This document shows, one piece after another, positions 8,312 through 17,167 of a stretch of 64,000 nt of DNA. The DNA comes from RDYJ01 sp034931405 (GTDB lineage: Bacteria; Cyanobacteriota; Cyanobacteriia; Cyanobacteriales; Nostocaceae), in assembly GCF_034931405.1 (NCBI RefSeq), contig NZ_JAYGHA010000007.1, positions 121,441 to 185,440 on the forward strand, read 5' to 3'. The stretch's first letter is position 1; each line of letters starts with the position of its first letter. The notes under the pieces are model-generated. The model made no database searches. It saw nothing but the letters and a program-made list of their open reading frames with translations, and had not been told where the DNA came from. A program made the translations under genes and the position numbers.

Positions 8312-10913
8312 CTGGGGGAACGATTGCTACTCCGGTGATCGCGTCATCTTCATCTAATTTCTGGACTCTGACACCTGTTGCTGTCCGTGATTGTACAGAA
8401 ATTGCATTCACAGCTTGCCGGATGATAATACCGCGATTTGTGGCCATCATGATTTCTTCGTCGCTGTTGACAATTCGCAGGGTAGCTAGTTTGTCTTTGG
8501 TTTTGCGGTTTTTGAATTTGGTGGCGGTTAAACCTTGACCTGCTCGGTTTTGCAGCCGGAATTGTGCGACTGGTACACGTTTTCCATATCCTCCCATTGT
8601 AATTACTAACACCCAGGGTCCTGTGCTGTTTGGAGTTTCTGGAGTTTCTGGAGTTTCCAATGTTTCGGATATTTCAGATGCTTCTGCTGTTTCTTCGATG
8701 TCGATGGTTTCTTCGATGTCGATGATTTCTTCTTCAATTTCCGCTTCTGTCTCTGTATTTAAAGTTTCGAGAATTGCAGCGGGAAGAATATCCATCCCTA
8801 CTAGTTCATCTCCTGCTTTGAGTTTCATGGATTTTACCCCACGAGTTGCCCTACCCAGGGGACGTAGTTGATCATGGGTACAACGGAAGTGAATGGCCAT
8901 CCCATGACGTGAACCGATGATGATGCTATCTTCTACTTTGGCACGTCTGACCCAACGCAGTTGATCGCCTTCTTCTAAGGATATGGCAATTAATCCGTTA
9001 GCGCGAATGTTGCTAAATGCGGACAATGCGGTTTTTTTGATGTTACCGCCTTTGGTGAGCATGACCAAATATTCATCTTCTCTAAATTCGTCTACGGGGA
9101 CGATGGAGGTGATTTTTTCTTCTTTGGGTATGGGCAACATCTGGACGATGGGTGTACCCCGACTGGTACGAGAACCCAGGGGTATTTGATAGGTTCTCAT
9201 GGCGTAGACTACGCCGCGATCGCTAAAGAATAATACACTGTCATGATCACAGCAAGTTAAGAAATGCTCAATGGTATCATCATCTTTGACTTTAGCCCCG
9301 GCTTTACCTCTGGTAGCACGGCTTTGGGCTTCAAAGGTGCTAACGGGCATCCGTTTGATGTAACCTTGTTGTGTGACTAGAATGAGGACTTTTTCATTGG
9401 CGATCAAGTCAATATCATCTATTTCCCCTTCTGCATGGGTAATAACTGTGCGTCTGGGTGTGGCAAATTGGGTTTTGATTTGGGTAACTTCGTTTTCGAT
9501 GATTTCCAGTACCCTTTCCCGTCTATCCAAAATATCCTGCAAGTCGGCGATTTGGATTTGTAATTCTTCGTGTTCGAGACGAATTTTATCTGCTTCTAAG
9601 GCTGTTAACCGTCGCAGTTGCATTTGCAAAATTGCATCGGCTTGAACTTCGGAAAGTCCGTAATTGTTGATTAATTCACCTTTGGCTGTGGGTGCATCTG
9701 GGGCGCTACGAATGAGATTGATAATTGCGTCTAAATGTGATAAGGCAATTAATAAACCTTGCAGAAGATGATCTCTTTCTTCGGCTTTTCGCAGTTGATA
9801 ACGAGTCCGTCTGTTAATGGTTTCAATGCGGAAATCCAGAAAGACTTGGAGAAACTGTTTGAGGGTGAGTAATTGGGGTTCTGAGTTGACCAAGGCCAAC
9901 ATATTCGCGCCAAAGTTGGACTGGAGTGGGGTTTGTTTATAAAGGTTATTTAAAACTACGCGGGGATAGGCATCTCGTTTCAATTCGATGACGATTCGCA
10001 TTCCGTCGCGATCGCTTTCATCCCGAATATCTGCAATGCCATCAATGCGTTTATCATTTACCAACTCGGCGATTTTTTCAATTAATGCGGCTTTGTTGGT
10101 TTGATAGGGCAATTCTGTGATAATAATTGCTTCCCGTTCTGGTCTATTGCGTTGTTCAATTGTTTCTAAACTGACAACACCACGCATGGTAATCGAACCG
10201 CGTCCAGTGGTATAAGCTTCTTTTATTGGTGCTGTTCCCAGAATTTGCGCCCCGGTGGGGAAGTCGGGACCGTGAATATACTGCATTAACTGAATATCAG
10301 TAATTTCTGGGTTGTGAATTAATTCCACTAACCCATCAATCAATTCCCCTAGATTATGCGGTGGAATATTGGTGGCCATTCCCACGGCAATACCCGAAGA
10401 ACCATTGAGCAATAATTGGGGAATACGGGAGGGTAAAACTGTGGGTTCTTGTTGAGAACCGTCGAAGTTATCGGCAAAATCTACGGTTTCTGATTCGATA
10501 TCTTGCAGTAGGGAGGCGCTAGTTAAAGCTTGCAGACGACATTCTGTGTAACGCATCGCCGCTGGCGGATCGTTGTCTACAGAACCAAAGTTACCATGAC
10601 CGTTAATTAAGGGCGATCGCATGGAAAAATCCTGCGCCATCCGCACCAAAGCATCATATACTGCTGTGTCACCGTGGGGGTGATATTTACCCAACACTTC
10701 CCCTACCACACGAGCGCATTTTCTAAAGGGGCGATCTGGCAGTAAACCCAACTCGTGCATGGCGTAGAGAATGCGACGATGCACAGGTTTTAGACCATCC
10801 CTGGCATCTGGCAGCGCCCGACCTACAATTACGCTCATGGCGTATTCCAGATAAGATTGTGACATTTCTTGTCGCAAATCTGTCGGGATAATCCTCTCCT
10901 GTGAGGTTGTCAT
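8283..10913 (-). CDS. gyrA: DNA gyrase subunit A
   Basis: GyrA cuts and rejoins DNA in the type IIA topoisomerase that introduces negative supercoils. The 876-residue protein starts at the ATG at 10913 (MTTSQERIIPTDLRQ); a TTG three codons earlier is unlikely. The catalytic tyrosine is Y122 in AAMRYTECRL and the quinolone-determining region reads HPHGDTAVYDALVRMA, with Thr at the usual Ser83 position. The C-terminal beta-pinwheel contains repeated blades (RGVKSMKLK, TRGKAGAKV). An acidic insertion at about residues 714-758 (EIEEEIIDIEETIDIEE and ETPETPETP) is coded by short in-frame DNA repeats. Cyanobacteria often have two GyrA/ParC paralogues, so assignment to gyrase rather than topoisomerase IV is likely but not certain. 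Confidence 0.9.
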   Translation of the reverse strand: MTTSQERIIPTDLRQEMSQSYLEYAMSVIVGRALPDARDGLKPVHRRILYAMHELGLLPDRPFRKCARVVGEVLGKYHPHGDTAVYDALVRMAQDFSMRSPLINGHGNFGSVDNDPPAAMRYTECRLQALTSASLLQDIESETVDFADNFDGSQQEPTVLPSRIPQLLLNGSSGIAVGMATNIPPHNLGELIDGLVELIHNPEITDIQLMQYIHGPDFPTGAQILGTAPIKEAYTTGRGSITMRGVVSLETIEQRNRPEREAIIITELPYQTNKAALIEKIAELVNDKRIDGIADIRDESDRDGMRIVIELKRDAYPRVVLNNLYKQTPLQSNFGANMLALVNSEPQLLTLKQFLQVFLDFRIETINRRTRYQLRKAEERDHLLQGLLIALSHLDAIINLIRSAPDAPTAKGELINNYGLSEVQADAILQMQLRRLTALEADKIRLEHEELQIQIADLQDILDRRERVLEIIENEVTQIKTQFATPRRTVITHAEGEIDDIDLIANEKVLILVTQQGYIKRMPVSTFEAQSRATRGKAGAKVKDDDTIEHFLTCCDHDSVLFFSDRGVVYAMRTYQIPLGSRTSRGTPIVQMLPIPKEEKITSIVPVDEFREDEYLVMLTKGGNIKKTALSAFSNIRANGLIAISLEEGDQLRWVRRAKVEDSIIIGSRHGMAIHFRCTHDQLRPLGRATRGVKSMKLKAGDELVGMDILPAAILETLNTETEAEIEEEIIDIEETIDIEETAEASEISETLETPETPETPNSTGPWVLVITMGGYGKRVPVAQFRLQNRAGQGLTATKFKNRKTKDKLATLRIVNSDEEIMMATNRGIIIRQAVNAISVQSRTATGVRVQKLDEDDAITGVAIVPPDAGDAEEAE

Positions 10914-11595
10914 AAACAACAAAACTCCAAAAAATGTAGATTTTAGCCTTTGTACTTGACAAAATGCAAAATTATGTCAAATTAATCTTGAAAAATTGTC
11001 ATATTTTGCTATAATTCTAACACATAATTATCCTAGTTTGTGGTCAAAGTAGCTAACCTAAAATATAATCTCAGAGAAACTTAGAATCTTCCTCATTCAT
11101 TTGTCAACCGTCAACTATCACCTAACTTCATTTTAAGGAGATAAATTTAGTTTTTACCTGGGATTTATTAACCTAAATATTAACAATTAATAGCGATTTT
11201 TAAAGCCATGAAAATAATTCGATTTCCTGTTAAATTTAGTGTGAATGGCGATTTTTAACCCAGTTAATCTGAGAAACTTTTTAAGTTAGATAAGCGTCAG
11301 TTAGTTGATCAGCAAACAGCTAATCTAAATTTTGCTGAATTTCTACTAAAATAAGAAAATTCAATGGTATTGTTTGCCACTTGTTTTCCGTCGTCATCTG
11401 GGTAAATCACTTGTGGCTAGGTCAGGGCTGAGATTTTTTCCTGCCATAACTCTATCCTCAGCAAGATTTTGGGATTGTCAAATATTAATATGTTCAGGTT
11501 AATGGATGATTTTAAGCTGTCTTCTAGCAAATCTGGAATAAAAATAGTATTATTAAGAACTGTTTCACAGTGCAACGTTCCCCCAGCCGGTCAAT
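10914..11595. promoter_or_regulatory. Divergent gyrA/uvrA intergenic region
   Basis: This 680-base AT-rich stretch separates the divergent gyrA and uvrA genes and must hold promoters for both. I see no convincing protein or RNA gene. The phrase GCGATTTTTAA occurs twice, about 57 bases apart, and there are many TA-rich -10-like hexamers, but none can be chosen with confidence from sequence alone. Confidence 0.5.
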
Positions 11596-14538
11596 ATGTC
11601 AGAACACCTAGCAACATCTTTAAATGATCGTCTTCCTTACCCCGATAGCAGTCAGAATACTATTCGCATTCGGGGTGCTAGGCAGCATAATCTGAAAAAT
11701 ATTGATTTGGAATTACCCCGCGATCGCTTGATTGTTTTTACCGGGGTTTCTGGTTCTGGTAAGTCTTCTTTAGCGTTCGATACCATTTTTGCCGAAGGTC
11801 AAAGGCGTTATGTCGAATCTCTGAGCGCCTACGCTCGGCAATTTTTGGGACAGTTGGATAAACCCGATGTGGAAGCAATTGAAGGTTTAAGTCCGGCAAT
11901 TTCCATTGACCAAAAATCAACTTCCCATAATCCTCGTTCCACTGTGGGGACGGTGACGGAAATTTATGATTATCTGCGGTTGTTATATGGCCGCGCTGGT
12001 GAACCTCATTGTCCGCTGTGCGATCGCTGTATTGCTCCCCAAACCATTGACGAAATGTGCGATCGCATTTTAGCACTTCCCGACCATACCCGCTTCCAAA
12101 TTCTCGCACCTGTGGTTCGGGGGAAAAAGGGAACTCACCGCAAACTACTTTCCAGTTTAGCTGCCCAAGGATTTGTGCGTGTGAGGGTTAATGGAGAGGT
12201 TTTAGAACTCTCAGATTCTATTGAATTAGATAAAAATATTACACATACCATAGAACTGGTTATTGACAGATTAGTTAAAAAAGCTGATATTCAGGAGCGT
12301 TTAGTCGATTCCCTTACTACCTGTCTTAAGCAATCTCACGGTATTGCGATAATTGATGTACTAAAAAGCACATCTGACAAGGCGTCGCTGGAGCGGTCTG
12401 ATAGTAAGTATATAAGAAATGAGGGAGAAAGTCAAGGTATTTCTGCACAAGAATTACCATCAGAAATGGTGTTTTCAGAAAACTTTGCTTGTCCAGAACA
12501 TGGTGCGGTAATGGAGGAATTATCACCACGTTTATTTTCTTTTAATTCACCTTATGGAGCTTGTCCCCATTGTCATGGTATCGGTACTTTAAAAAGATTT
12601 GCTCCAGAGTTGGTAGTACCTAACGCTGATTCGCCCATGTATGCAGCGATCGCTCCTTGGTCAGAAAAGGAAAATTCCTATTATTTGGAGTTGCTGTATA
12701 GTTTGGGACAGACTTATGGGTTTGAATTACAGACTCAGTGGGGGAAGTTGACACCGGAACAACAACAAATTGTTTTGTATGGGGAAGAGAAACGAACCGC
12801 AGAGGCGCAGAGGACGCAGAGTTTTAAGGGTGTAATTCCTATTTTGCAACGGCAATATGAAGGGGGAACGGAGTTAGTTAAACAGAAGTTGGAAGAATAT
12901 TTGATAGACCAACCTTGTGAGGTTTGTGGAGGTAAAAGATTAAAGCCGGAAGCTTTAGCTGTGAAGTTGGGACAATATGGAATTTTAGATTTAACTGGTG
13001 TTTCTATTCGGGATTGTCGGCAACGGATAGAAAATTTAAAGTTGAGCGATCGGCAAACCCAAATTGGTGATTTGGTTCTTAGAGAAATTAAGGCCAGATT
13101 ACAATTTTTGTTAGATGTTGGGTTAGATTATCTCACCTTAGATCGTCCGGCAATGACTTTATCAGGTGGGGAAGCTCAACGCATTAGATTAGCTACACAA
13201 ATCGGTTCTGGGTTAACAGGAGTTCTCTATGTTTTAGACGAACCAAGTATAGGTTTGCATCAAAGAGATAACGGCAGATTGTTGAAAACTTTAACCAAAT
13301 TACGGGATTTAGGAAATACGTTAATTGTCGTTGAACATGACGAAGAAACCATCCGCGCAGCTAACTATATAGTTGACATTGGACCAGGTGCAGGAATTCA
13401 TGGGGGAAACATTATTTCTCAAGGAAGTTTAGAGAATTTATTAAACGCCGAAGATTCTTTAACAGGCGCATATTTATCAGGAAGAAGAGTCATTAACACC
13501 CCAGCAAAAAGAAGAGAAGGAAATGGTAGAATTTTAACAATTAGAAATGCCCATCGCAACAACCTCCAAAATATAGATGTAGAAATTCCGTTAGGTAAAC
13601 TTGTGGCAGTCACCGGTGTTTCTGGTTCAGGAAAGTCTACTTTAATTAATGAGTTACTTTATCCAGCCTTACAACATCATCTTTTAAAAAGAGTACCTTT
13701 CCCAAAAGAGATTGATGAAATCAAAGGTTTAAACTGCGTTGATAAAGCCATTGTCATCGACCAATCACCCATCGGTAGAACACCCCGTTCTAACCCAGCA
13801 ACTTACACCGGAGTTTTCGATATTATTAGAGATGTATTTTCCCAAACCATCGAAGCTAAAACCAGAGGTTATAAACCAGGACAATTTTCTTTTAACGTCA
13901 AAGGTGGTAGATGTGAAGCTTGTAGCGGACAAGGTGTAAACGTCATTGAAATGAACTTTTTACCCGACGTTTATGTCCAGTGTGAAATTTGCAAAGGTGC
14001 GAGATATAACCGAGAGACATTACAAGTTAAATACAAAGATAAATCAATTTCCGATGTTCTCAACATGACGGTTGAAGAAGCATTAGGATTTTGTGAAAAC
14101 ATTCCCAAAGCAGTCACCAGATTACAAACATTAGTAGATGTCGGTTTAGGTTATGTGCAGTTAGGACAACCAGCCACAACCTTATCCGGTGGAGAAGCGC
14201 AACGGGTGAAATTAGCAACAGAATTATCTCGACGCGCGACAGGGAAAACACTTTATTTAATTGATGAACCAACCACAGGCTTGTCTTTTTACGATGTCCA
14301 TAAATTATTAGATGTTTTGCAAAGATTAGTAGACAAAGGAAATTCAATCTTAGTCATTGAACATAACTTAGATGTCATTCGTTGTTCAGATTGGGTCATA
14401 GATTTAGGACCAGAAGGAGGAGACAAAGGAGGAGAAATAATTGTTGCCGGAACACCAGAAGAAGTAGCAAAAAATCAACGTTCCTATACTGGTCAATATT
14501 TAAAGCAGGTGTTGAAACAATATCCCGCAGTTGTCTGA
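11596..14538 (+). CDS. uvrA: Excinuclease ABC subunit UvrA
   Basis: UvrA is the ABC-type ATPase that recognises DNA damage and loads UvrB in nucleotide excision repair. Both nucleotide-binding halves are present: Walker A GVSGSGKSS near residue 50 and again GVSGSGKST near 675, with two LSGGEAQR signature motifs. Zinc-binding pairs CPHCHGIG, CEVCGGKR, CEACSGQG and CEICKGAR are intact. The 980-residue length slightly exceeds the usual 940-970. The excess includes a loop rich in Ser/Asp/Lys near 255-290 and a stretch EKRTAEAQRTQSF near 397-410 encoded by a dispersed repeat. The stop codon TGA lies within another repeat (GTCTGAATCAGG). Confidence 0.95.
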   Translation: MSEHLATSLNDRLPYPDSSQNTIRIRGARQHNLKNIDLELPRDRLIVFTGVSGSGKSSLAFDTIFAEGQRRYVESLSAYARQFLGQLDKPDVEAIEGLSPAISIDQKSTSHNPRSTVGTVTEIYDYLRLLYGRAGEPHCPLCDRCIAPQTIDEMCDRILALPDHTRFQILAPVVRGKKGTHRKLLSSLAAQGFVRVRVNGEVLELSDSIELDKNITHTIELVIDRLVKKADIQERLVDSLTTCLKQSHGIAIIDVLKSTSDKASLERSDSKYIRNEGESQGISAQELPSEMVFSENFACPEHGAVMEELSPRLFSFNSPYGACPHCHGIGTLKRFAPELVVPNADSPMYAAIAPWSEKENSYYLELLYSLGQTYGFELQTQWGKLTPEQQQIVLYGEEKRTAEAQRTQSFKGVIPILQRQYEGGTELVKQKLEEYLIDQPCEVCGGKRLKPEALAVKLGQYGILDLTGVSIRDCRQRIENLKLSDRQTQIGDLVLREIKARLQFLLDVGLDYLTLDRPAMTLSGGEAQRIRLATQIGSGLTGVLYVLDEPSIGLHQRDNGRLLKTLTKLRDLGNTLIVVEHDEETIRAANYIVDIGPGAGIHGGNIISQGSLENLLNAEDSLTGAYLSGRRVINTPAKRREGNGRILTIRNAHRNNLQNIDVEIPLGKLVAVTGVSGSGKSTLINELLYPALQHHLLKRVPFPKEIDEIKGLNCVDKAIVIDQSPIGRTPRSNPATYTGVFDIIRDVFSQTIEAKTRGYKPGQFSFNVKGGRCEACSGQGVNVIEMNFLPDVYVQCEICKGARYNRETLQVKYKDKSISDVLNMTVEEALGFCENIPKAVTRLQTLVDVGLGYVQLGQPATTLSGGEAQRVKLATELSRRATGKTLYLIDEPTTGLSFYDVHKLLDVLQRLVDKGNSILVIEHNLDVIRCSDWVIDLGPEGGDKGGEIIVAGTPEEVAKNQRSYTGQYLKQVLKQYPAVV
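12793..12821. repeat. CGAACCGCAGAGGCGCAGAG repeat arm inside uvrA
   Basis: The 29 bases match one arm of the dispersed repeat that also lies between genes around 14.6 and 44.8 kb and inside lnt. It is in frame in uvrA and encodes RTAEAQRTQ, in the segment between the first signature region's zinc module and the CEVCGG finger. Confidence 0.8.
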
Positions 14539-14680
14539 ATCAGGATGTACAGGATGTAAATAAACATTACTCAAAAACTCTTCCTCTGTGTTCTCTGTGC
14601 CTCTGTGGTTCGTTATTCTTTAAATTGTGATTTCGCACAAAGACGCAGAGGAGCAAAGACGCAAAGGAAGAAAAAAGTTA
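14530..14680. repeat. Composite dispersed repeats after uvrA
   Basis: A short GTCTGAATCAGGATGTACAG element, which contains the uvrA stop codon, is followed by an imperfect inverted repeat whose arms are TCTGTGCCTCTGTGGTTCG and its counterpart CGCACAAAGACGCAGAGG. The same pair of elements in the same order occurs after the next gene near 15.13-15.25 kb. Confidence 0.75.
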
Positions 14681-14718
14681 GATTATAATGTAAATGATGA
14701 TAGGAGTCATCAAAGACT

Positions 14719-15138
14719 ATGGAAGAATTATTAACCTTAAAAGAATTATTACATGATGGTAAAATTCCTGAAGCTTTGGAATTAGTAGAAGAGTTGGAGG
14801 AAATGAGTAAGTCGGATAAATTAAATAAAATTTTTAGTGATGGGATTATTGTTTTATTGCATTTGATTAAACAAAAGGCGGAAAAACGCTCTGCTCGTTC
14901 TTGGGAAACTTCTATTTTTAATTCAGTTAAGCAAATTCAACGCACTAATCAACGTCCCAAGGGTAAGGGTAATTATTTAACGGAAGATGAATTATTGACA
15001 ACTTTAGAAGATGCTTATGAGTCAGCTTTAAGAAAAGCTGCTTTGGAGGCTTTTGAAGGGAGGTATGCAGCAGATGAGTTAGGAGAATTAGTAAATCAGG
15101 ATGAAATAATTCAGGAAGTGATGAATTTAATTGTCTGA
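14719..15138 (+). CDS. DUF29 family protein
   Basis: A 139-residue helical protein matching the DUF29 family, which is abundant and strain-specific in cyanobacteria. It begins MEELLTLKELLHDGKIPEALELVEELEEMSKSDKL and has the typical helical middle with SARSWETSI and the acidic tail LTEDELLTTLEDAYESALRKA. Function is unknown. A ribosome binding site TAGGAG lies 12 bases upstream. The stop codon comes from the repeat sequence GTCTGAATCA directly after it, and the gene is framed by repeat clusters on both sides, which suggests a mobile or recently shuffled gene. Confidence 0.75.
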   Translation: MEELLTLKELLHDGKIPEALELVEELEEMSKSDKLNKIFSDGIIVLLHLIKQKAEKRSARSWETSIFNSVKQIQRTNQRPKGKGNYLTEDELLTTLEDAYESALRKAALEAFEGRYAADELGELVNQDEIIQEVMNLIV

Positions 15139-15260
15139 ATCATCAATAAACATTACTCAAAAACTCCTCCTCTGCGTCCTCTGTGTCCTCTGTGGTTCGT
15201 TTATTAAATCTTCAATTCTCACGCAAAGACGCAAAGACGCAAAGAGGAGAAAGAAAGGTT
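15130..15260. repeat. Composite dispersed repeats after DUF29 gene
   Basis: The stretch begins GTCTGAATCATCAATAAACA, shared almost exactly with the copy after uvrA, then CTCTGTGTCCTCTGTGGTTCG and the complementary arm ACGCAAAGACGCAAAGACGC. It is the second of two near-parallel composite repeats bracketing the DUF29 gene. Confidence 0.75.
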
Positions 15261-15291
15261 ATAATATCGAAATATTAAAGGAAAAAGATTA

Positions 15292-15525
15292 ATGATGCAA
15301 ACTATAAAACTAGAATCTCACATTGGTAACGATGGAATGTTACACATACCCTTACCAGAAATTAAAGATGCTGATGTAGAAGTAATCATAGTTTATCAAC
15401 AAGTTCAAAAACATCAAAAGCGTCAATGGTCTTCAGAATTTCTGAGTACATTTGGAGCTTGGGAAGGAGAAGCATTAGAAAGAGCGCCCCAAGAAGAACA
15501 ATCTGAAAGAGAACCATTTTTATGA
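15292..15525 (+). CDS. Antitoxin-like protein (orphaned)
   Basis: A 77-residue protein starting QTIKLESHIGNDGMLHIPLPEIKDADVEVIIVYQ, a beta-rich N-terminus like small cyanobacterial antitoxins encoded before PIN toxins. The C-terminus (SSEFLSTFGAWEGEALERAPQ) is charged, as expected for a toxin-binding tail. AGGA lies about nine bases upstream of the start. Its stop overlaps, in the ATGA manner, the first codon of a PIN reading frame that is destroyed after 13 codons, so this antitoxin seems to have lost its toxin. I infer antitoxin function from this arrangement. Confidence 0.65.
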   Translation: MMQTIKLESHIGNDGMLHIPLPEIKDADVEVIIVYQQVQKHQKRQWSSEFLSTFGAWEGEALERAPQEEQSEREPFL

Positions 15526-15563
15526 TTTATCTGTTAGATACAAATACTTTGGAAAATGTCTGA
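15522..15563 (+). pseudogene. Truncated PIN toxin start
   Basis: The frame reads MIYLLDTNTLENV then stop. MIYLLDTNT is the canonical N-terminus of VapC-type PIN toxins, with the first catalytic aspartate. The frame runs straight into a GTCTGAATCAGG repeat that supplies the stop, and no further PIN sequence follows before the next gene. The rest of the toxin was therefore deleted or replaced, most likely through the repeat. Confidence 0.7.
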
Positions 15564-15612
15564 ATCAGGATATCCAGGATTTAAGGATTTACAGGATGTC
15601 CAGGTAGTTTGA
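15558..15612. repeat. GTCTGAATCAGGAT family repeat
   Basis: Reads GTCTGAATCAGGATATCCAG then GGATTTAAGGATTTACAGG, the left arm of the family seen near 1.6 and 40.4 kb. No matching right arm is present, so this is a partial copy. It interrupts the PIN frame just upstream. Confidence 0.75.
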
Positions 15613-15728
15613 TTTCGCGTCAAGGAAGAATATAGAGATTTTGGAAAAAATTATTTTTCCCTGATTGCGTGTTATCATTGTATGGATACAAACTATGATT
15701 TAAGCAACACTCAAGAACTTATCAAAAT

Positions 15729-16868
15729 ATGAATATGCGTGATTTATTCCCTGGTTATTATCAACCCACAGAGGAAGACTTTTCTGAACTATGGAAAGAA
15801 TGTATTTTTTCATTCGACACTAATGTTTTATTACATATCTATCGTTACTCACCTAAAACGAGAGAAAGATTGTTTGATATTCTGAAAGAACTTCAGAAAA
15901 GAATCTGGATTCCACATCAGGTAGCTTACGAGATTCATAAGAATCGCTTAACCGTAATATCTGATCAGTCAGGTGCTTACAAAGAAATTCAAAACATCTT
16001 GGATAACAATCTAGCTATAGGAACATTAAAAGAACAGCTATTCAAGAATTTTAAGAGACATCCTTTTCTTGATGTAAAGCAAATCATAGAAGATATTGAA
16101 GTAGTGATAAAGAAAGTTAAAGATGATTTAGAAGCTGCAACGCAAGAACATCCTGATTTTCTTGAAAATGATGAACTATGGGATCAATTAATAACCATTA
16201 TAGATGGTAAGGTCGGTCAGCCATTTAGTAAAGAAGAATTAGACAAAAAGTATAAAGTTGCTGAACAAAGATTTAAAGATTCAATACCACCAGGATACAA
16301 GGATGATAAGGGCAAAAACGCAAATAATAAATATGGTGATGTTATACTTTGGTTTCAATTAATTGAATATGCAAAATCTGAGAAAAAACCCATTATTTTT
16401 GTAACAGATGATGACAAAGAAGACTGGTGGCTAAAACATAGTAGAAAAACCATCAGTCCCAGACCAGAGTTAGTACAAGAAATGCTAACTGAAGCTGGCG
16501 TGAGATTTTATATGTATCCGGCTGATAAATTTTTAGACTACGCTCAGAAGTTTCTAAATCTTTCAGAAAAACCAGAAGTAATTGAGGAAGCTAGAGACAT
16601 TAGGGTACGGGAAAAATATATTGATTACTCGTCAGCAGTTAGAAATAGTTTGATAAATTCAGAGGCTATAGCTAACATTGCAAAACTTCAAAATGGTTTG
16701 ATGGATTCAAAAATTATAGAGGCCATAGCTAACGCTACAAAACTTCACAATTCAAAAATGGCAGAGGTTATAGCTAACGCTACAAAACTTCACAATTCAA
16801 AAATGGCAGAGGTTATAGCAAAACTTCAAAATGGTTTGGAGAACTCCACAAAAAACATGATCCAATAG
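15729..16868 (+). CDS. PIN-like domain protein (PIN_8/DUF4935 type)
   Basis: The 379-residue protein begins with MRDLFPGYYQPTEEDFSELW and CIFSFDTNVLLHIYRYSP, the start of large PIN-like domain proteins; the acidic residues continue in WIPHQVAYEIHKNR, NKYGDVILWFQLIEYA and PIIFVTDDDKEDWW. This is a predicted metal-dependent nuclease. The C-terminal 90 residues hold two tandem copies of a 15-residue unit, ATKLHNSKMAEVIAN, plus degenerate copies (IAKLQNGLMDSKI), predicted helical and possibly a coiled coil. No antitoxin is adjacent. Such proteins appear in defence-associated contexts, but its role here is not known. Confidence 0.75.
   Translation: MNMRDLFPGYYQPTEEDFSELWKECIFSFDTNVLLHIYRYSPKTRERLFDILKELQKRIWIPHQVAYEIHKNRLTVISDQSGAYKEIQNILDNNLAIGTLKEQLFKNFKRHPFLDVKQIIEDIEVVIKKVKDDLEAATQEHPDFLENDELWDQLITIIDGKVGQPFSKEELDKKYKVAEQRFKDSIPPGYKDDKGKNANNKYGDVILWFQLIEYAKSEKKPIIFVTDDDKEDWWLKHSRKTISPRPELVQEMLTEAGVRFYMYPADKFLDYAQKFLNLSEKPEVIEEARDIRVREKYIDYSSAVRNSLINSEAIANIAKLQNGLMDSKIIEAIANATKLHNSKMAEVIANATKLHNSKMAEVIAKLQNGLENSTKNMIQ
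16734..16823 (+). repeat. 45-bp coding tandem repeat
   Basis: Two exact or nearly exact 45-base units, each beginning GCTACAAAACTTCACAATTC, encode the 15-residue repeats at the C-terminus of the PIN-like protein. Degenerate flanking copies suggest earlier rounds of expansion. Because 45 is a multiple of three, copy number can vary without a frameshift. Confidence 0.85.
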
Positions 16869-16873
16869 TGTAC

Positions 16874-16893
16874 GGGTAATTCATGAATTACCC
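16874..16893. repeat. 20-bp perfect palindrome
   Basis: The sequence GGGTAATTCATGAATTACCC is fully self-complementary and lies just after the PIN-like gene. It resembles other GGGTAATTC palindromes of filamentous cyanobacteria. The rest of the 300-base gap up to the DUF2358 gene holds a second weak inverted repeat (TGAAACCC/GGGTTTCA, near 17035-17075) and a CTTCGCTTCC-rich repeat arm near 17110-17165; I see no gene in it. Confidence 0.75.
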
Positions 16894-17167
16894 CTACTTT
16901 TGCGGAAGCTTTAGGGGAATGATATTAAAACAGGATCAATCATTCTATGGAGTTCACTTGATAAATCCAGATATAAATCAATCCTCATAAAATCTAGCAT
17001 AGACAATACTATTACCAATTTTCTCAAATATGTCTGAAACCCAATAAAATCGTGACGATATCAATAGGGTTTCAGGGTTTTGGCAATAGTATTGATAGAA
17101 CAACCTCTTTCTATATCTATCTTCTTTTCCTCTCTTCCTTCGCTTCCTTCGCTTCTTCGTGGTTCAA

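Noticed and set aside
8623..8871. Plus-strand Ser/Val-rich frame opposite gyrA
   Set aside because: It is the antisense of the repetitive acidic insertion of GyrA and has no independent support.
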